Assembly: GCF_009905605.1 (NCBI RefSeq)
Contig: NZ_JAAAKZ010000004.1
Location: 336,857 to 400,856 of the forward strand
DNA length: 64,000 bases
Source: Runella sp. CRIBMP
GTDB lineage: Bacteria; Bacteroidota; Bacteroidia; Cytophagales; Spirosomataceae
Direction: 5' to 3'
Shown: positions 52,804 through 61,977 of the stretch, piece after piece
Position numbering within the stretch: the first letter of the stretch is position 1
Layout: each line of letters starts with the position of its first letter
Program-made: the position numbers and the translations under genes
Notes under the pieces: model-generated
Databases searched by the model: none
What the model saw: the letters and a program-made list of their open reading frames with translations, nothing else
Told to the model about the DNA's origin: nothing

Positions 52804-53664
52804 TTAACTGCCTAATTCCTTCTTAAAGAGGCCAATGGTTCTTTCCCATGCCAGTTTTGCAACAGCCTCATTGTAGCGCGTAGGGGCAGAGTCGTTGTTG
52901 AAAGCGTGTTGCGCACCTTCATACACATATAGTTCATACTTGATTCCCGCTTTTTTGAGGGCTTCTTCGTAGGCGGGAATTCCCGCGTTGATGCGTTCAT
53001 CCAGTGCACCATAATGGAGCATTAGTTTTGCTTTGATTTTAGGCACATCGGCGGCATCAGCTTGCCGTCCGTAATAGGCGACGGCAGCGTTGAGGGAAGG
53101 GACGTTTACGGCCAGTTGGTTGGCCATCGCACCGCCCCAGCAAAACCCTACGCAACCTGTTTTGCCGGTACAGTCTTTGCGAGACTTGAGATAATCAAAG
53201 GCTTTGATGTAGTTGTTGAGGTTTTTCTTGGCGTCAAGTTGCCCGAAATACGTGCGAATCTGCTCGGCGTCGGTGGGTGTACCGCCAAACGGAGAAAGGG
53301 CGTCGGGCGCAAGGGCGATAAAGCCCGCTAACGCTACACGGCGGGTTACATCTTCAATGTGGGGGTTAATGCCCCGATTTTCGTGAATGACCACTACTGC
53401 GGGGTAGTTGCCTGGGGCCGCTGGCCGCGCCAAATACCCTTTCATTTGCGTGCCATCTCCTTCATAGGTAATGTTTTCGATGGTCAAACGCTCGTCGTTG
53501 GGTTTGACGGTGGAGGCGTGTGCATAATTGATTTCTAACAAAGGAAGCACGGCCATTGCTGCGGCCGTGCTTCCAGTGAGTTGGGTCAATCGCTTGAAAA
53601 AGTCGTCCCGTTTGAGGGGCTTGTGTGTATACTCATCAAAGAGATTAATAATGCGTTGGTCCAT
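52804..53664 (-). CDS. Dienelactone hydrolase-family alpha/beta hydrolase
   Basis: A 286-residue alpha/beta hydrolase. The cysteine nucleophile is in GFCWGG, the acid in YGALDERIN and the histidine in GAQHAFNND, the dienelactone hydrolase triad Cys-Asp-His. The N-terminal 40 residues resemble a helical signal region (KRDDFFKRLTQLTGSTAAAM), somewhat like a twin-arginine leader but without an RR pair, so export is uncertain. An upstream in-frame start at 53712 adds residues but the ATG at 53664 is preferred. Physiological substrate unknown. Confidence 0.85.
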   Translation of the reverse strand: MDQRIINLFDEYTHKPLKRDDFFKRLTQLTGSTAAAMAVLPLLEINYAHASTVKPNDERLTIENITYEGDGTQMKGYLARPAAPGNYPAVVVIHENRGINPHIEDVTRRVALAGFIALAPDALSPFGGTPTDAEQIRTYFGQLDAKKNLNNYIKAFDYLKSRKDCTGKTGCVGFCWGGAMANQLAVNVPSLNAAVAYYGRQADAADVPKIKAKLMLHYGALDERINAGIPAYEEALKKAGIKYELYVYEGAQHAFNNDSAPTRYNEAVAKLAWERTIGLFKKELGS

Positions 53665-53791
53665 GTTTTGTAGGAGTGAGAAGTGAGTAGGAAGCAGTGA
53701 AAATAAGTACAATCGGTAAATACCTAAAGCAATTTACCCCTTATAAACTACTTATGCTTCATTCTCTCTTCTGAGCTCTAACTCCTAAAAA

Positions 53792-56254
53792 CTATCCTCC
53801 CGCCAGTTTCAAACAATCTTCCAGCGTGAGGGTTGCGGGATCGGTGTCTTTCGGGATTTTAATATTCCGCTTTCCAACCGCTACGTAAGGGCCGTAAGGG
53901 CCACGTAAAACTTTAACGGTGGTATTTTCGGCAAATTCCCGAATGACCTTGTTGCTTTCGGCTTCCCGTTTTTTCTGAATGATTTCGAGGGCTTCTTCCC
54001 GCGTCACGCGTTGCAAGCTCATGCCTTTGGGGAGAGAATAATACTTGTCGTCGTGTTTGATAAATGGCCCGTATTTGCCCATACCCGTGGTGATGGGCTT
54101 CTCTTCCAAAAATCCAAGTCCTTCGCCTTCGCCAGCCAAGTCGCCGCGTTTGAGGCGGATGGCGGCAATACACGCCTCGGCTTCGATGGTATAGGGGTCG
54201 TCACCGCGGTCGAGTGAGTAAAATTTATCGTCGTGCTTAACGTACGGCCCGTATTTGCCCACGCCTACCACCATCGGTTTGTCTTCAAAGAACCCTACTT
54301 CACGGGGGAGCGAAAACAGCTCAATGGCTTCTTCGAGGGTAATGGTTTCTACGAGTTGGCCTTTTTTCAGGTTGGCGTATTGGGGTTTAGCGTCTTCGGT
54401 TGCTTCGCCGATTTGGACGTACGGTCCGAATTTTCCAATCTTGGCAAAAATCGGTTTTCCAGATTTAGGGTCAAGTCCTAGCTCACGGGCTTCGGCTCTT
54501 TTGAGTACTTTTGAACCTTCTACTTCACCGATTTTCTGGTGAAATCCTTGGTAAAAACTATCAATCATTTGTTGCCAAGGTAGTTTTCCTTCGGCAATTT
54601 CGTCAAACTCTTTCTCCACGTTGGCCGTAAATGAGAAATCAACGACGTTGGGAAACAGTTCGACCAAAAAGTCGTTGACCACCATGCCCGTGTTGGTCGG
54701 AAATAACTTTGCTTTTTCGGCGCCGTAATTTTCTTTCCCAACCGACTCTTTTAGTTCGTTTTGTTTTAGTATCAGTTCTTTATAATCACGTTCTTGCCCT
54801 TTTTTATCCTGCTTGACCACATATTCTCGCTTGATAATCGTCGAGAGTGTAGGTGCATAGGTAGAAGGACGTCCGATGCCCATTTCTTCCAATTGCTTCA
54901 CCAAACTTGCTTCTGTGTAGCGGGGTTTGGGGCGCGAAAATTTCTCTGTTGCTTTCAGAAAATCCAAATTCAGGATTTGCCCAATGTTGAGCGGGGGCAA
55001 CATTCCTTTGGTGTCTTCTTCCTCGTCGTCTTTAGATTCTAGGTATACTTTCAAAAAACCGTCAAACTTAATGACTTCACCTTGCGCCACCAATTCTTCG
55101 CTGGTGGTTGAAATGGTAATGGTGGCAATGGTGCGTTCGAGCTGCGCATCGGCCATTTGGGAGGCAATAGAGCGTTTCCAGATTAATTCGTACAGGCGTT
55201 GCTCATTGCGGTCACTGCTGGCTTTCAGTTCCCCAAAGTTGGTTGGGCGGATGGCTTCGTGGGCCTCCTGTGCCGACTCAGATTTGGTTTTGAATACGCG
55301 TTTTTGGTGGTATTTTTCGCCGTATTCGCTGTTGATTTGGTCGGTTGCTTTTTGCAATGCCTCCTCCGATAGATTGGTGGAGTCGGTACGCATGTATGAA
55401 ATCTTACCCGCTTCGTAAAGTTTTTGGGCCACGGTCATCGTTTGTGAGACTGAAAAGCTCAATTTGCGCGAAGCCTCCTGTTGTAAAGTAGAAGTGGTGA
55501 ATGGGGGTGCGGGAGATTTTTTACCAGGTTTTACTTCCAGATTTTTGATTTTAAAGGTAGCGCCTTTACATTTTTCTAAAAATGTTCGGGCTTGTGCTTC
55601 CGTTTCGAAGTTCTTGGGCAGCTCGGCTTCGAGGACTTTTCCACCTTCCAAAATAAACTTGGCAACGACTTTAAAAGAGGATTTTGATTCGTGGGCTTCC
55701 ACTTCCCGCTCCCGGTCCACAATGAGGCGCACCGCTACGGACTGCACGCGTCCTGCTGACAGCGCGCTGCTGTTGCCTATTTTTATTTTTCGCCACAAAA
55801 CTGGGGATAATTCATAGCCTACAAGCCGGTCGAGTACGCGGCGAGCCTGTTGGGCATTGACCAAATCCATGTCGATAAGGCGTGGATTTTGAATGGCTTT
55901 TTGCAGGGCTGTTTTGGTAATTTCCCGAAAAACAATCCGTTTTGTATCTTTTGGTAAGCCGAGTGCTTCTTTCAAATGCCACGAAATGGCTTCTCCTTCA
56001 CGGTCATCGTCAGTTGCAAGCCAAACCTCGTCGGAGGACTTTGCTAGCTTCTTTAACTCATTGATAACCTTTGTTTTATCGGCAGAAACTTCGTAGGCAG
56101 GTTCGTATCCGTTTTTAACATCTACCCCTAAATCTTTGTCGGGTAGATCGCGAACGTGGCCAAAACTTGATTTGACCGTGAAATCTGCTCCGAGGTATCC
56201 TTCGATGGTTTTGGCCTTGGCCGGTGACTCAACTATAACTAAGTTTTTTGACAT
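53792..56254 (-). CDS. topA: DNA topoisomerase I
   Basis: Type IA topoisomerase that relaxes negative supercoils. The 820-residue protein begins SKNLVIVESPAKAKTIEGYL (Toprim domain), has DREGEAISWHL, and the active-site Tyr 287 in ISYMRTDSTN. The C-terminal third replaces the zinc fingers of E. coli TopA with four short repeats containing GKYGPYV- or GPYGPYV-like cores (for instance GKFGPYVQ, GKYGPYVK, GKYGPFIK, GPYGPYVA), as in many bacteria. An in-frame start at 56287 lies within the promoter and is rejected. Confidence 0.96.
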   Translation of the reverse strand: MSKNLVIVESPAKAKTIEGYLGADFTVKSSFGHVRDLPDKDLGVDVKNGYEPAYEVSADKTKVINELKKLAKSSDEVWLATDDDREGEAISWHLKEALGLPKDTKRIVFREITKTALQKAIQNPRLIDMDLVNAQQARRVLDRLVGYELSPVLWRKIKIGNSSALSAGRVQSVAVRLIVDREREVEAHESKSSFKVVAKFILEGGKVLEAELPKNFETEAQARTFLEKCKGATFKIKNLEVKPGKKSPAPPFTTSTLQQEASRKLSFSVSQTMTVAQKLYEAGKISYMRTDSTNLSEEALQKATDQINSEYGEKYHQKRVFKTKSESAQEAHEAIRPTNFGELKASSDRNEQRLYELIWKRSIASQMADAQLERTIATITISTTSEELVAQGEVIKFDGFLKVYLESKDDEEEDTKGMLPPLNIGQILNLDFLKATEKFSRPKPRYTEASLVKQLEEMGIGRPSTYAPTLSTIIKREYVVKQDKKGQERDYKELILKQNELKESVGKENYGAEKAKLFPTNTGMVVNDFLVELFPNVVDFSFTANVEKEFDEIAEGKLPWQQMIDSFYQGFHQKIGEVEGSKVLKRAEARELGLDPKSGKPIFAKIGKFGPYVQIGEATEDAKPQYANLKKGQLVETITLEEAIELFSLPREVGFFEDKPMVVGVGKYGPYVKHDDKFYSLDRGDDPYTIEAEACIAAIRLKRGDLAGEGEGLGFLEEKPITTGMGKYGPFIKHDDKYYSLPKGMSLQRVTREEALEIIQKKREAESNKVIREFAENTTVKVLRGPYGPYVAVGKRNIKIPKDTDPATLTLEDCLKLAGG

Positions 56255-56284
56255 GGTGGGTGTGTTTAGTCCCAATATTGCCGT

Positions 56285-56316
56285 CAAATATAGGGGGGAA
56301 TCTGAGTGGAAACAAA
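56285..56316 (-). promoter_or_regulatory. topA promoter
   Basis: On the minus strand, TTTG (56316-56313) and an exact -7 box TATATTTG (56292-56285) lie 20 nt apart, the canonical Bacteroidota pair. Transcription would begin near 56278, about 24 nt before the ATG at 56254. Confidence 0.7.
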
Positions 56317-56453
56317 ATTGAACGAAGGGTAAATGACTTTATTTTTTGTAAAATGAGGATATAATTACCGAAAAATAAAACGTCATTCCTATCTTTACCC
56401 GCTTGATTTAACCAAAACTAACCTACACTTTAGAGATATTACTGACACACTTC

Positions 56454-57692
56454 ATGGAACGTTTCACAGGACTTATTGGGATTGTATTAATTTTAGGTAT
56501 TGCCTACGCGCTCTCCAACAACCGCAAAGCGATTAACTACCGCACCGTTGGCGTGGGACTGGCGCTTCAATTCGGACTAGCCGTCTTTATTCTTAAAACC
56601 ACCATTGGACAAACTATGTTCGATTGGCTGGGCAAAGGTGTTCAGAAAGTGTTGGGTTTTTCGGATCGCGGTGCCGAGTTTGTGTTTAGTCCATTGGTAA
56701 AACCTTCCGTACTTAATAAAGCCTTCGGAGCAGGCAACGATTTTATCTTTTTCTTCAGTATTGTTCCGACCATTATTTTTGTGGCCGTTCTCGTTAATAT
56801 TTTGTACCATATCGGTCTCATGCAACGTATCGTGGCGTTGTTGGCTAAGTTAATGAAATGGCTGATGGGGGTAAGTGGCGCCGAGGCTTTGTCAAACGTG
56901 GCATCGGCTTTTGTGGGGCAAGTAGAGGCCCAAATCATGATTAAGCCCTACCTCAAAGGCATGACCAACTCCGAGCTGCTTGCTTCCATGACGGGAAGTT
57001 TTGCCTGTATTGCAGGGGGGGTAATGGCTACCTATATTAAGTTGGGCGTGCCTGCGTCGTACCTGATTGCGGCGAGTTTGATGGCGGCGCCTGGGGCGTT
57101 AGTGATTGCTAAAATTGTGTTTCCCGAAACCGAGACTTCCGAAACCAAGGGAGTGGTGAAGTTAGAAATCAAAAAAGCGCACGCCAACCTGTTGGATGCC
57201 ATCGCAGCGGGAGCCAGCGAAGGACTTAAAGTGGGCTTTAACGTGATTGCGATGTTGATTGGATTTATTGCCCTGATTGGCTTGGTCGATTTTCTGTTGG
57301 GCAAAGCAGGGGGCCTTTTTGCTTTTCCTACGTTGAGCCTTAACTTTTTGCTCGGAAAAGTTTTCTCGGTATTTGCCTGGGCCATGGGCGTGCCTTCCAA
57401 AGATGTGGAAGTAGCGGGGGCCTTGATGGGGACCAAGATGGTCATCAACGAGTTTGTAGCGTACTTGGATTTGGTTCATATCAAAGATACCCTAGATGCC
57501 AAAACAATTGCCATTACTAGCTTTGCCTTGTGTGGTTTTGCCAATTTCAGTTCGATTGCTATTCAGGTGGGTGGTATCAGCGAATTGGCCCCGACGCGTC
57601 GTTCTGATTTAGCACGTTTGGGCTTTAAAGCACTTATTTGCGGAACTTTAGCATCTTATATGTCGGCAACCTTGGCGGGGTTGCTCATTTAA
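56454..57692 (+). CDS. Concentrative nucleoside transporter NupC
   Basis: A 412-residue integral membrane protein of the CNT family, which imports nucleosides with sodium or protons. Typical features are the GVGLALQFGLAVFILKT N-terminal helix, the MTGSFACIAGGVMATYI region (about 179-195) and the C-terminal SFALCGFANFSSIAIQVGG (about 359-377), all diagnostic for CNT. About nine helices are predicted. Upstream there is a near-consensus TATCTTTA box around 56389. It appears to be monocistronic. Cation and substrate preference cannot be told. Confidence 0.93.
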   Translation: MERFTGLIGIVLILGIAYALSNNRKAINYRTVGVGLALQFGLAVFILKTTIGQTMFDWLGKGVQKVLGFSDRGAEFVFSPLVKPSVLNKAFGAGNDFIFFFSIVPTIIFVAVLVNILYHIGLMQRIVALLAKLMKWLMGVSGAEALSNVASAFVGQVEAQIMIKPYLKGMTNSELLASMTGSFACIAGGVMATYIKLGVPASYLIAASLMAAPGALVIAKIVFPETETSETKGVVKLEIKKAHANLLDAIAAGASEGLKVGFNVIAMLIGFIALIGLVDFLLGKAGGLFAFPTLSLNFLLGKVFSVFAWAMGVPSKDVEVAGALMGTKMVINEFVAYLDLVHIKDTLDAKTIAITSFALCGFANFSSIAIQVGGISELAPTRRSDLARLGFKALICGTLASYMSATLAGLLI

Positions 57693-57810
57693 TCTTAGAC
57701 TTTTTACAAAAAATACAGAGCGATTAAAGTCAGGTATGATTTTTTTATCGCTTATCGAATACATGCCTTCACAATGATGGCTTCACTATTCAACTTTAAA
57801 CTTTAACACA

Positions 57811-58599
57811 ATGGGACGTTCTCGTATTGGTGGAAGGCTACTGATTGGACTAATCATGGCCGTGGTTGCATTGTTTGGTTACTTTAACAAGTCGCAGGTT
57901 AATCCAATCACTGGCAAAACGCAGCGGGTAAGCCTTACCCCTCAGGAAGAAATTACGCTGGGTCTTCAAAGCGCACCTCAAATGGCCGCCGAATTTGGAG
58001 GCTTGTATCAGGACGAACAAGTACAGGCGCTGGTCAAGAAAGTGGGGCAGGGCATTGTGCAGAATACCGAAGTAAAAGACGGCCCTTACCAATTTGATTT
58101 TCATGTGCTGGCTGATGCCGAAACGGTCAATGCGTTTGCTGTGCCGGGAGGACAGATTTTTATCACGATGGGTCTGTTGAAGCGCCTCAAAACCGAAGAC
58201 CAGCTGGCAGGCGTACTTGGTCACGAAATCGGGCACGTGGTAGGCCGACATTCGGCGCAGCAAATGGCCAAGCAAGAGCTAGTAGGTGGATTGGCAGGGG
58301 CGGCATCGGTGGCGTTATCAGACCCCAACTCCCCTAATGGCAGTGCCTACATTGCGCAATACGTAGCTAATTTGATGAACCTGAAATATGGGCGTGACGA
58401 TGAGCTTGAATCGGATGATTTTGGCGTAAAATACATGATTCAAACGGGCCGAAACCCCGAAGCTATGGTGGAGGTGATGGAAATTTTGGCCGCCGCAGGT
58501 GGGCCGAATCGACCCGCTGAGTTTCAGAGTACTCACCCAAGTCCTGAGAACCGAGTTGCAAAAATAAAAGCCGCAATGGCTAAATACCGTAACCCGTAG
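57811..58599 (+). CDS. M48-family metalloprotease
   Basis: A 262-residue zinc protease of family M48 (HtpX/BepA/Oma1-like). An N-terminal hydrophobic segment (about 8-23) anchors or exports it. The zinc motif HEIGH is at 138-142 and the third-ligand segment ELESD at 198-202. The protein lacks the TPR repeats of BepA and fits a small envelope protease involved in outer-membrane protein quality control (inference). A weak hairpin at about 57718-57753 upstream may end the nupC transcript. A DPP-IV peptidase follows after 58 bp. Confidence 0.9.
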   Translation: MGRSRIGGRLLIGLIMAVVALFGYFNKSQVNPITGKTQRVSLTPQEEITLGLQSAPQMAAEFGGLYQDEQVQALVKKVGQGIVQNTEVKDGPYQFDFHVLADAETVNAFAVPGGQIFITMGLLKRLKTEDQLAGVLGHEIGHVVGRHSAQQMAKQELVGGLAGAASVALSDPNSPNGSAYIAQYVANLMNLKYGRDDELESDDFGVKYMIQTGRNPEAMVEVMEILAAAGGPNRPAEFQSTHPSPENRVAKIKAAMAKYRNP

Positions 58600-58657
58600 A
58601 GTAAGCCTGCCCCTACGTTTATCATTTTTCTATCAACAAATCAATAAACCCTTTGGA

Positions 58658-60850
58658 ATGAAACGCATCCATTTCTTACTCCTTTTCCTTCTTGTACAAC
58701 TTTCGCTGCGGGCGCAGTTTAACCGAGGTGTTCAGTGGACCGAAGACGGCAACGGTTATCGCCGTATTGAAAACAAGGAAATTATCCAGTATTCTCTGCC
58801 TGATTTGCAAAAAACGGTGTTGATTTCTGCTAAGCAGTTGACCCCTGCGGGGAAAAGTGAACCCTTGACCGTTCGGAGCTATGAGTTTTCAGAAGATGGT
58901 CGTAAAGCATTGATTTATACCAACACCGCGCGTGTGTGGCGCTACGACACGCGGGGCGATTATTGGGTGTTGGATTTGGACAAAAATACCCTGACCCAAG
59001 TGGGAAAAGGACGTCCCGTTTCTTCTTTGATGTTTGCCAAATTCTCGCCCGACGGCAAGAAGGTAGCCTATGTAAGCGAACGTAATATTTTTGCCGAAGA
59101 CCTCGCAACAGGAAAAATCACCCCACTGACCAAAGATGGTACCACGCGCCTCATCAACGGAACCTTTGACTGGGTGTATGAAGAAGAATTTGACTGCCGC
59201 GATGGTTTCCGTTGGAGTCCAGACAGCCGAAACATAGCCTATTGGCAGATTGATGCTACTAAGATTCGTAATTTTTTGATGATTAATAATACAGATTCTA
59301 CCTACGCTTTCAATGTGCCCGTAGAATATCCCAAAGTGGGAGAGCGCCCCTCTCCGTATAAAATTGGCGTGGTGAGTGCGAGCGGCGGTGCTACTAAGTG
59401 GATGAGTACCCCTGGCGACCCTGGCAATACTTACATTCCCCGCATGGAATGGGCCAACGCCAACGAACTGGTGTTGCAACAGCTCAACCGGAAGCAGAAT
59501 CAAGCAAAATGCCTCTATGCCGACGTAAAAACGGGCCGCACTACCGAGTTTTATGCCGACAGTGACGATGCTTGGGTCGAAACCAAAAGCAGCTACTCAT
59601 GGGCCGACAGCCCCGCAGGTTGGGATTGGCTAAACGGCGGGAAGGAGTTTTTGTGGATGAGTGAAAAAGACGGCTGGCGTCACCTTTACCGTGTTTCGCG
59701 CGATGGTAAAACGGAAAAGTGTCTCACAGTGGGTGACTACGATGTGATTGGAATTGTGCGGATTGATGAGAAAAACAATTATGCGTACTTCATGGCGTCG
59801 CCTGATAACGCTACCCAAACCTACCTGTTTCGGGTAAAATTGGACGGAAGTGGGAAAGCAGAACGGATGTCACCAGCAAGTCAGGTGGGGTCTCATCGCT
59901 ACGATATTTCGCCCAATGGCGCGTGGGCGTCTCATTCATTTTCCAATGCCAATACGGCTCCGATGAACGAGTGGTTGCGCCTCCCCGACCACAAAGCGCT
60001 GAAGGAGAGTGATGATATTACGGCAAAATTGGCCGCGCAAACTTCGGCTAAGAAAAAAGTGGAATTCTTTCGGATAAAAACGGAAGATGGCACGGAGTTG
60101 GACGGATGGATGGTGAAACCAGATGATTTTGACCCGACAAAAAAATACCCGATTGTATTCTCTGTTTACGGAGAACCCGCCAGCTCGACCGTCATGGACC
60201 GTTGGGGCACAGGTCGCAATGGCCTTTACATCGGCGACATGGCCAAAGATGGCTACATTTATGCTTCCGTCGACAACCGTGGTACGCCTTCTCCGAAGGG
60301 ACGGGCTTGGCGTAAAGCCATTTATCGTAAAATTGGCAACGTCAACATTCGTGATTTGGCGATGGGGGCAAAAACCTTATTTGCACAAAATGCCTTCATC
60401 GATACCAGCCGCGTAGCGGTGCATGGTTGGAGCGGGGGAGGTTCTTCTACCCTCAACCTGTTGTTTCAATATCCTGACCTGTTCAAAACGGGCATTGCCG
60501 TAGCAGCAGTGGCCGATCAATTGAGTTATGACAATATTTATCAAGAACGGTACATGGGGATTCCGCAGGAAAATCGGGAAGATTTTGTTAGTGGGTCGCC
60601 ACTCAGCCATGCCAAGAACTTACGCCCTACCCAAAACCTTTTGTATATTCACGGTACAGGCGACGACAATGTGCATTATCAGAATGCCGAAAAATTGGTC
60701 AATGAATTGATAAAGTACAACAAACAGTTCCAATTTATGGCCTATCCTAACCGTTCGCATGGTATTTACGAAGGCGAAGGGACTTCCCGTCACTTGAATA
60801 CACTTTTTACTAAATTTTTAAAAGAGCATTGCCCACCCGGCGCAAAGTAG
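58658..60850 (+). CDS. S9-family dipeptidyl peptidase IV
   Basis: Secreted or periplasmic proline-specific peptidase of 730 residues that removes N-terminal X-Pro dipeptides. A signal peptide (to SLRA) is followed by the DPP-IV beta-propeller, with the glutamate motif DWVYEEEF (about 168-175) that binds the substrate N-terminus. The catalytic triad is Ser 592 (GWSGGG), Asp 669 (GTGDDNV) and His 701 (RSHGIYEG). The Ser-Asp and Asp-His spacings match human DPP-IV closely. It would supply dipeptides from proline-rich substrates. Ends in a strong terminator. Confidence 0.94.
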   Translation: MKRIHFLLLFLLVQLSLRAQFNRGVQWTEDGNGYRRIENKEIIQYSLPDLQKTVLISAKQLTPAGKSEPLTVRSYEFSEDGRKALIYTNTARVWRYDTRGDYWVLDLDKNTLTQVGKGRPVSSLMFAKFSPDGKKVAYVSERNIFAEDLATGKITPLTKDGTTRLINGTFDWVYEEEFDCRDGFRWSPDSRNIAYWQIDATKIRNFLMINNTDSTYAFNVPVEYPKVGERPSPYKIGVVSASGGATKWMSTPGDPGNTYIPRMEWANANELVLQQLNRKQNQAKCLYADVKTGRTTEFYADSDDAWVETKSSYSWADSPAGWDWLNGGKEFLWMSEKDGWRHLYRVSRDGKTEKCLTVGDYDVIGIVRIDEKNNYAYFMASPDNATQTYLFRVKLDGSGKAERMSPASQVGSHRYDISPNGAWASHSFSNANTAPMNEWLRLPDHKALKESDDITAKLAAQTSAKKKVEFFRIKTEDGTELDGWMVKPDDFDPTKKYPIVFSVYGEPASSTVMDRWGTGRNGLYIGDMAKDGYIYASVDNRGTPSPKGRAWRKAIYRKIGNVNIRDLAMGAKTLFAQNAFIDTSRVAVHGWSGGGSSTLNLLFQYPDLFKTGIAVAAVADQLSYDNIYQERYMGIPQENREDFVSGSPLSHAKNLRPTQNLLYIHGTGDDNVHYQNAEKLVNELIKYNKQFQFMAYPNRSHGIYEGEGTSRHLNTLFTKFLKEHCPPGAK

Positions 60851-60880
60851 AGCGTTGAAGGGGATTTGTTTTGAGATTTG

Positions 60881-60929
60881 CGATGGCTCTTTTGGTTTGT
60901 TCAAACCAAAAGAGCCATCGGTTTTTTTT
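60881..60929 (+). terminator. Strong intrinsic terminator after the DPP-IV gene
   Basis: A perfect stem of about 18-19 bp (60881-60899 with 60902-60920) followed by a run of eight T. It ends the peptidase transcript and precedes the Uma2 gene. Confidence 0.9.
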
Positions 60930-60960
60930 CTAATTTTACGGTAAGAAATCATAAAGTACT

Positions 60961-61563
60961 ATGGGACAGCCCGAATATCAGCAGCGTTTAAGTATTGAAG
61001 AGTACCTAGCGCAGGAAAAGGAAACCGATACAAAATATGAGTACCACGATGGCGAGGTATATGCCATGGCTGGCGGAACCCCTACGCATAGTCTGATTGC
61101 TAATAATGCAGGACGTAGCTTAGGAAATGCACTTTTAGGTAAACGTTGTTTCGCGTACAATAGCGATTTGCGTGTGGCCACGTCGCGCAATAAATATGTG
61201 TACCCAGATGTGTCTGTGGTGTGCGGGAGGGTTTCTTTTTTTGAGGAACTTAAAAATGCGACCAATAATCCCGTGTTGATTGTTGAGGTACTGTCGGAAG
61301 AAACCAGGGCCTACGACCGTGGGGGTAAATTTATGCGTTACCGCATGATGGAGTCCTTTCGGGAATATGTCTTGATTGAACAAAGTTTGCCTTTTGTGGA
61401 AGTATTCTATAAAAATGAATTGAATACGTGGGAATACCGGGCTTATACAGACTTAGAAGGTATGATTCCGCTGCATTCATTGGACATCGAAATTCCAATG
61501 GCCGACATTTACATGGGCGTTGATTTTCTGCCTTTTGACCCTGAAAATTTGCAATTGTTATAG
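60961..61563 (+). CDS. Uma2-family (DUF820) putative endonuclease
   Basis: A 200-residue Uma2/DUF820 protein, a PD-(D/E)XK nuclease-like fold that is highly expanded in cyanobacteria and some Bacteroidota, with no established biological role. Landmarks: KYEYHDGEVYAMAGGTP (about 25-41), YVYPDVSVVCG (the acidic PD-type position, about 79-89) and PVLIVEVLSEETRAYDRGGK (about 101-120), with the E-x-LS and K positions of the fold. The ATG at 60961 follows the terminator; a near-consensus TAATTTTA box lies about 28 nt upstream. A single copy is seen in the window. Confidence 0.85.
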   Translation: MGQPEYQQRLSIEEYLAQEKETDTKYEYHDGEVYAMAGGTPTHSLIANNAGRSLGNALLGKRCFAYNSDLRVATSRNKYVYPDVSVVCGRVSFFEELKNATNNPVLIVEVLSEETRAYDRGGKFMRYRMMESFREYVLIEQSLPFVEVFYKNELNTWEYRAYTDLEGMIPLHSLDIEIPMADIYMGVDFLPFDPENLQLL

Positions 61564-61571
61564 CTTTCCCT

Positions 61572-61597
61572 TTTTGGCGGTGACAACACCGCCAAAA
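61572..61597. terminator. Hairpin after the Uma2 gene
   Basis: A perfect 11-bp stem (61572-61582 with 61587-61597) with an ACAA loop, 8 bp past the Uma2 stop and followed by a short T run. The rest of 61598-61798 contains no credible gene. Confidence 0.65.
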
Positions 61598-61798
61598 TTT
61601 AGCTTCTTCTTTCCCCTTTTTGGGTAGTTGTCTCCGTCAATAATTGTGGCCTGTTTTCTTCTTTGCCCGCCACACGTTGAGTCAGGGAGCTCTCGTGAGT
61701 ATCTCTACTGCCTATTTGCTTCACTGCCAGCGTTTTTGCCTTTTTGTTATTTTGACATTTTAAATTAATTTTCAGAAAAAGTATAATCCTTTTCTTCC

Positions 61799-61828
61799 TT
61801 GATAAAATAAAATTTTCTGCTATTTTTG
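61799..61828 (+). promoter_or_regulatory. Consensus promoter with 150-nt leader before the 61978 gene
   Basis: TTG (61799-61801) and TATTTTTG (61821-61828) are spaced by 19 nt, an exact match to the Bacteroidota promoter. The transcript would have a leader of about 140 nt before the ATG at 61978, in which no known riboswitch was recognised. Confidence 0.7.
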
Positions 61829-61977
61829 TTAAGGAAATTTTAGGTATTGAGGCCGCACAAATGCACACCGTTGTTCGTGCTCAGTACATTGTTTCTGTAA
61901 GACACAATTCCCGTTAACCATTTCGTTTACAGTTCCCACACGACCAGTCCACCAACCTGATAACTCTCACGGACGAT

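Noticed and set aside
56255..56287. Longer topA start at 56287
   Set aside because: It lies inside the topA promoter -7 box; the ATG at 56254 gives the normal Toprim N-terminus.
61599..61868. Minus-strand open frame of 89 codons in the gap before 61978
   Set aside because: Lys/Ile-rich shadow of AT-rich DNA overlapping the consensus promoter at 61799-61828; no protein-like pattern.
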